This document shows positions 57,704 to 64,000 of a stretch of DNA of 64,000 nt, piece by piece. A program made the position numbers and the translations under genes. The stretch is from Albula goreensis (taxonomy: Eukaryota; Chordata; Actinopteri; Albuliformes; Albulidae), in assembly GCA_022829145.1 (NCBI GenBank), contig CM040741.1, positions 59,632,547-59,696,546 on the forward strand. Reading direction: 5' to 3'. The notes beneath the pieces were generated by a model. It made no database searches. It was not told the origin of the DNA and was given only the letters and a program-made list of their open reading frames with translations. How positions within the stretch are numbered: the stretch's first letter is position 1; each line of letters begins with the position of its first letter.

Positions 57704-60700
57704 CTGCAGAGACACAAGACAGAATCATGTTTGTTAGTCTTTAGTTTTATGATGTAGACAAAAACCACAACTAAAGGAATTATATGAGCGAAATAATCAA
57801 CAAACTATTACAAACAGACGGTTAGTTAGTGTACAGTACATGCTGGTTAGACATTCAATTCCATACTGAGGATTTACAGCAGTTATTTTCAGCAAGATGT
57901 GTGTACTGACCTCAATGCTGTCTTTCTGCTTGTGGAATCTGCAATGCCAGTCAAGAGGCCCTACTCACTGTGTCATTAACTATTTTACTTCTCAAAATCC
58001 CATGGCGGTCTGGGGTGGGGAAAGTGCTTTAATCACAGTTTGCCTCCTTTGGTGTAAATTGGCAGCAAATGTTCACACCACCCTGAAAATGTCTGCAGTT
58101 TTGCTTGGCCAGCAACTTTTTTAAGTGTTGAACAAAACCCTGCCCTGTAATTGGGAACAAATATCACAAAGCCTTTACGATGAGAGACAACTTAATCTTT
58201 TGATCCGCTGCACGTTGGGACAAAGCATCTTAATGAGACCATCTTTTCCTGAACATTTTCATGTGAAACATCAGTTTCAGTTTACAGCCCTACTCTCTGT
58301 ATCAATGGAAGACACAGGCAAACTGTACGAACAGCAAGGCTCAGCCTAACGTCATTTGCATGATGATAAGAACTGATCCACCAATGGCCTTTTTTCATGA
58401 ACTGGCAAACCTGATACTTCATGATTCATTTAAACTACAGTAACCACACCTAGCAGCTAAGGAGTTTTATGTCACAACAAAGAAAGCCAGTTGCACTGTC
58501 ATTTTATGCATGCACCTTGAGTAAAAATGGTATTAAATTAAACAAGAAAAAACAAAAATAATTCTGCGTTATTGCAGTAAACATAGGTGTGAAATATTGT
58601 TTGTCTATGTAACTCAAATGCTTTGGTCCGTTCTCATGTCCCTCTGTTTGCTTCTTATTCTCATTGACCTTCCAGAGAGACTTTGATCTCTTTCCACTTT
58701 TATGAACACTTAATTTGTTGTGAGCAGGATGCAATAAAAGCATTTAAAAGCATCAAGACAGTATTTTACAGCATACTGTACACAGAACAAGCTGATATGG
58801 AAAACACTCTCTTATCTAAATCTACATAGTCATAAAAGTCTGCTTTAGAAAAGCAAAGGGGGAAATGCCCAGTATATTCTTCAGGAATTTCAGTGGAATA
58901 TTCTATATCTCCTCAGTTTCTATATCAGCATCGATTTATACAGAGAATGATCTACATATTGCAAGATGTGTGTATTTGTGACCATCACAATGATTGCAAC
59001 ATTTAAGAATAACTTATTTTGTAGTTGTTACATAATTGTTTCAGTTGTTATTCTGAATAACTGAATTGTTTCAGTTATATATCCATATTGTCTGTTTGAT
59101 TTGAATTATGTCACTCATCTAGTTTCAAATGTGATACTAATAACTATTTTATCACAGTCACTTCTCAGTGTTATCGTCTCCACAGTGCACAGTGATAATT
59201 TCATTGTTCAGTGCACAACAAGTAAACACAATGTCACTGACTGACTGGCCAGAATGGGTCCTTCAAACAGTACAGACAAAAGATACGTATTTTTGCAGCA
59301 AGTCTTTCTATATTCACTACAATACTCAAACAATATAATAGTGCAATACATCTAAGAACTCAGTTCCTCATCAGAACTAACTGGAATGTTCAAGGATTAC
59401 TGAGACATATTACTGGGAATCAAATCCATTATCTTCTGTCCACAATCAGGTAGGAAGGACCAGCACACTGTGAATACATTCAGTACAATGCAGAAGCTCA
59501 CAGTCTAAACTTCTTTGTTTCGTGTGCCATGAGGAGAAAGCCGGATGCACAGAGGAAAACAAATTGTCTGCGTTTGTCTGTAAACACAAGCTCCGCCATC
59601 AGTAAGTGCAGCCTTCCTGTCCAACGCCACTCCACGCTGGCTTCCTGAGCAAACCCCAGGTCATGTCTTCACCACACACAGCCGGCATGGATACTCTAAG
59701 GAGGGGCCCAGTCTCTCTCCTGCATCCCAGATCCAGCTCAAGCTTTGTCTCACATTGGCCGCTGCCAGAACTGATAACGCAGGAGGAAATGTTCAGGACC
59801 TCGCTCTTATTACACATCAGTCAACACATGGATAGAGCAAGCAGGGAAAAAACACAAGCACCACAAAGTTGAATGATATCTTCTTAATCAGAGGGACTAC
59901 TAAACTTCCACTCTAATAATTCTCTCACAATGTGGGTCAATATGTCATGGTGAATGTAAGTCCAACACAGTCATATAAGGTGTCTCTTGAAAATAATATA
60001 TCTCATGCTTAAGTCAATATAAAAATGTAAACTTCTTCTGTTCATGGCATTATCAACTTGTTATGTTCATAAGAGATTGCCTGCATAGTATATACGTGTA
60101 GAAAAGACCAGGCTACATGATGCACAGTCGCAGATTTGACTGTTACCTTAATGGTAGCATTATATAAAGAAAAAAGGGAATCCTGATAGTATTTGAGATA
60201 AATCATCTGCAGGAACAAGCTTCAGGCGATGCTCAATCTACTGCTGAGCAAGCTGTTAACCTGTGCCCTAGTATACTGAGAGGGAACCTCTGTCATGCCT
60301 TAGAACAGGACACATAACATTCCACTCCCATTATTCACCACTAACATCTGTAGCCTTGTTAAGCAGGAAACTTAGTGATGTGATGCTTGGTGCAAAGGAC
60401 ATGCCATATAGTACATCCCAAGAATTCTGGATCTATCCCTGAAAAGGTCTACAGCCCTTCTGTCACATATACAAAATCTCTTTTTTGCCTGCAAGAAATC
60501 AAAGCTCCTAAAGACCAGCATGTGCACTGGTGTTGATGTTTCTCTTCCAATAAATATGATGTGTTCTCTCAGTTTGGCTGGATCAAATTTTTGGTCAGCA
60601 CCTCGTCTCCACAAACTGATCCTCAGAAATTTGTCTGCCCTGGCAGCTGTCTCACTTGTCAGGCTGTGTGCTTAACAAACTATTTTCTCCTCTTTATCAT

Positions 60701-63700
60701 AACACTGTCCAACTTGATGACCAGTGATGTTCTTTGCTACTTAACCAATGGTCAGTTACTGCCTCTAACTTGGAGGAATACAATTTTTAGCACCTACTCA
60801 AAATCAGAAATTATTCTGGTGTTCCTCTGTGAATAAATGCATATGCGTCCCAGAAACCTGTGGGCACCGATAAGCTTGCAGGGAGCCTGTAGTCAGACAT
60901 TGAAAATCTGGAGTTTTTTGACTACCCCAAATGTAGATCAACAAGGCATTATCTCTTAGTCTAAACAATTGAACTTTCATTTTACAGACAACTCTCATTC
61001 ACTTTGCTCACTAAGCTGCTTGAATTCAGACTTAGACTCTCATTGGTCAAATCGGTTGCAGACTGCCATAACAAGCAGGCTCCGAGTGTGCTTTCTGACA
61101 GTGTGGGTGTAACGTGTGGTCTGCCAGAAGGAAAACTTTTCAGCCCTTTGGTATTCATTGCAAAAATCAAGAGCGCACTGAGTCAACCGTCTGAGTAATG
61201 CTGAAAGTTTTCAGACGGACTCAACTGCGCAGAACAGCAGACACTCACATTACTCTGTGATATCCAGCAGGATGTGTCAGAATCTGGGTCTGACCCAGTT
61301 TGTGCTGAAGCCTCTGCTCTATGGGTCAGCAACCCAAAGTTCTACACATATTCACCATTTGCTTCACATCAGCTATATGCTGATTTTTTTCTGTCTTTAT
61401 CTAGTCAAGCCTACCGTGAACCATGCATGCTGGTATCATAGTCCAGAGAGTGCAGTCAGCACTGAGATGGTTTGTGTGACACTGTGTAGCTCAGTTCAGT
61501 CTACAGCTCATCATATCTGTCTTACTTTTCCTGACATACCCATGATCCATGTCCATTGTGCTGGCCTGTGTAAAACATTTTCACAATCCCATCTCTCATC
61601 CACCTCTCTTGCAATGAGTTCAAAGGTAGGCTGCCAACCAAGAGAGTGTTAATCAATAGTCAGTAATATTTCATTTGCTGTGAAGCTAGGCTTGCACAAA
61701 CTGAAATTCATGTCCTCAGTGCTGTGGCTGCTGCAATGCAAGTCAGACTGTGGCTCAGTACAAAGAAGCTCTGTGTATGTAGCAACAAAGGCAACATTTC
61801 ACTACGTAAATGGGACAATGGACATGACCAGTGCCCCATATTACCCCACTCCTCTCAGTCTGAAATGATTTTACAAAATAATCGCACACTTCAGTTCTTC
61901 AGAACTAAATGCTAGCTCTTATATGCAAGCTCATAAAGTGTTTTCAGTTTACTTCATGAAATTCAAAAAGAGTGTCTTGTAACAGTGAAATTATTTCAAA
62001 TGTATTAATTTGTATCTACAATCCAGGCTTCAGTACCAAATTATTTCCTTTAATGAAAATTGTATTTTAATAAATATTGGAATTTCCTGTGCATAGAGTT
62101 ATCTGAAGTATCTTTTAAGCATAGGCTAAAACAATTTATTTGTATTTCATTCTTAACAAGTTACCTAACATTTGAACTCAATCTGTGTTCTGCCACTCCT
62201 GCAATGAAGCATGCCGATATGCGAGGCCTCACCACAGTAGACTGTACTTTGTAAACCCTGACACAGGTCAAACGTAAAAGCCTGCATGTGGAAGCTTTTT
62301 GGTCTCTGCCCTGTGGTCTCTCGTAACACCGCCACAGGGAGCAGAGTTCATTTTCTTCAATAATAGCAGCTTGTTCCATTGCTTTACATTTTAATAAACT
62401 TTAAAGTACATTATACGTAATATAATGGCACTGTGTTTTGTGTTATTCATGCATGTAAGTGAATGCTTATGTCAGTAAACTCGGTGGTGCAACGGTGAGG
62501 AATAGCTAATCCAGATTAAAACCATGTCCTGACGTGCAATGTCAATGAATTGGCACAAAACCTAATTTAACATAATATTGTTATTATATATGTTGGCATT
62601 CTCCTGGTTCAAGAAAACCAGTAATGGTGAATTTGGGAATGTTTGTTGGCAAGGTTTCTTCGAGGCATGGTTGGTTTGTTCTGTATGCTCAAAGGCACAA
62701 TAGCCCATACAGACTCAAAAAGTCTTTTGAAGGCAGCTATGATAGATAGCACTGATTCAGCCGCATGGTTTGTGCAAAACTTTTTGCAGCGTTGTTATGT
62801 ATTTTATTCATTCATTTGTGTTTGCTATGAATGATTGGACCGCACTGAGTATGCAAACTGTGTTTGCGCAATCAATTAACACAAATAAATCAAATCCATT
62901 CGACTTACTAACAGCGATACAATAAAAATGCTGGTATGATGTAATACATTTGGGATACAGTGCGTTGTGAAGTTGTATAAATTATAATTCTGTCACTCTC
63001 ACATACACATGTAAAATCGAAAAGGTAAGAAATATTACTCCAAAACGGTAATCAAATGGTACCCAAAGCAGGTTCTTCGTTATATTTCGGTAAAAGGAAG
63101 GACGCTGCTGCCTTTTCTAAGTTTAAGTAAGGAGCTAGAAAAAGCAGCAGCGGATGTTTTACATTGCAGGTAAGGTTGTCCATAATAATAAAAAAATCCT
63201 TCTGACATGTACTTGCAGAATTAGTTTGCCACAAAAGAGCAATTATCGTTGTCGCTATTGATGAATCGACCTGTTTTAACGTACACACGATATGGCAAGC
63301 TGGCTCACACCATCCTTGCTCTTTTGATGATATTTCCAGAAAAGAAACAAGCCCAGTATCAGATTACAGTAATAACATCGGTTTACGTTGAAATTGCACG
63401 TTACCTCAATCCACGCATCGCAGAACTTGTCCAAGCTGACTCTGCAAATAAGCAGTCAGTATTCCCGCATCTTTGCAACTTTGGCAGTAGATGACATGTC
63501 CACGTTCAGGTAGAATAAAGCAAAAGGAAGAAAATAAATCTGCATTGGTTCTGTCAAAGTACATACCATTCAAACAATTCCATAAATTAATGCATTTCAC
63601 ATTAAGTTAGGTGACAGCCTGCAAAGTCAGAGTTAACCCATAGGTTTCGGGTTTCCAGAAGCGCCGGTATTTTAGGAGTGGCTGAGCACGGCGGCTTTCT

Positions 63701-64000
63701 CACTTCTTTTACTGAGGGAGAGGAGCCAGCCTCGCCTCCCCGGGATCCAGGCAGGTCACACGGAAAAACACACAATAACAGTGTCACGTGTTCAGAGACA
63801 CAACCTGGCTGAGGGTACAACGACAGGCTGTTTAACCCGTTGACTTCTACAGGTGCATTTTCCCAAAAACACTATTGTTAAAAAGTAAGCGAATCAAATA
63901 TACAGTTTAATTACTGGTTACTACGGAAATGAAATAGTAGTCATTCCTTAATGCCTTCAGCAGAACAGTAACGATCAGCGTTTTAGTACAAAATTCAGTT
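57704..64000. other. sequence upstream of coding exon 1
   Basis: Exon 1 has an acceptor, so an untranslated first exon and promoter should lie here or beyond. I could not define one. The most CpG-rich part is at about 63600-63790, where the minus strand could hold a promoter or leader exon. No other gene is supported on either strand. Confidence 0.45.
63640..63790 (-). promoter_or_regulatory. CpG-richer block, possible main promoter (weak)
   Basis: This short GC- and CpG-rich stretch (gcgccgg, gcacggcgg, ctccccggg) stands out from the AT-rich surroundings about 6 kb upstream of the start codon. There is no identified donor, TATA box or leader. The call rests on composition and position only. 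Confidence 0.25.

Noticed and set aside
1-64000. tRNA, rRNA, microRNA, CRISPR arrays, retroviral or Polinton-type elements
   Set aside because: I looked for recognisable boxes, arrays, long terminal repeats and capsid/polymerase-like frames and saw none I could support.

Overview
The window looks like a stretch of a ray-finned fish genome, most likely a teleost. The DNA is AT-rich, coding pieces are short and bounded by consensus GT/AG splice sites, CA/TG microsatellites are long and frequent, and the only transposon relics I can name are of the Tc1/mariner kind that is common in fish. There is no bacterial-style gene organisation. 

Essentially everything recognisable belongs to one gene on the minus strand: arhgef28 (RGNEF / p190RhoGEF), a RhoA guanine-nucleotide exchange factor. 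I could place 22 coding exons in order from the start codon at 57692 down to 596, with reading phase carried correctly across every junction but one. They encode roughly the first 920 residues: the N-terminal family-specific region, an ankyrin-like segment, a long serine-rich linker, an atypical C1 zinc finger, and a serine-rich stretch just before the catalytic part. The DH and PH domains must lie beyond the low-coordinate edge, and any untranslated first exon lies above 57.7 kb. 

Layout by coordinate: 0.6-4.4 kb, C1 region and pre-DH exons; 4.3-9.2 kb, serine-rich linker exons including two frame-preserving exons that look like cassettes; 9.75-12.2 kb, exons for the conserved [10 protein letters not shown] and NDLDIKYS segments; 12.2-31.3 kb, one large intron; 31.3-41.1 kb, ankyrin-like and acidic linker exons; 47.9-57.7 kb, the N-terminal exons; 57.7-64 kb, upstream sequence. 

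The most interesting observation is inside the large intron. At 19644-19728 (minus strand), beside a CpG-rich block at about 19.65-21.2 kb, sits an apparent alternative first coding exon. It has an in-frame stop just upstream of its ATG, 28 codons beginning [18 protein letters not shown], and a consensus donor in phase 1. That phase fits the next exon (12058-12182) exactly. It would give an isoform lacking the ankyrin-like N-terminus. Other points are two probable cassette exons, a (TG)n tract in place of a polypyrimidine tract at one acceptor, a one-base frame conflict across a purine-rich low-complexity tract in one exon, a 45-bp-arm inverted repeat, a minisatellite, diverged repeat pairs, two Tc1-like relics and several blocks that look like conserved noncoding elements. 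No RNA genes, CRISPR arrays or intact mobile elements were found. Comparisons with human proteins are from memory, not from a search.
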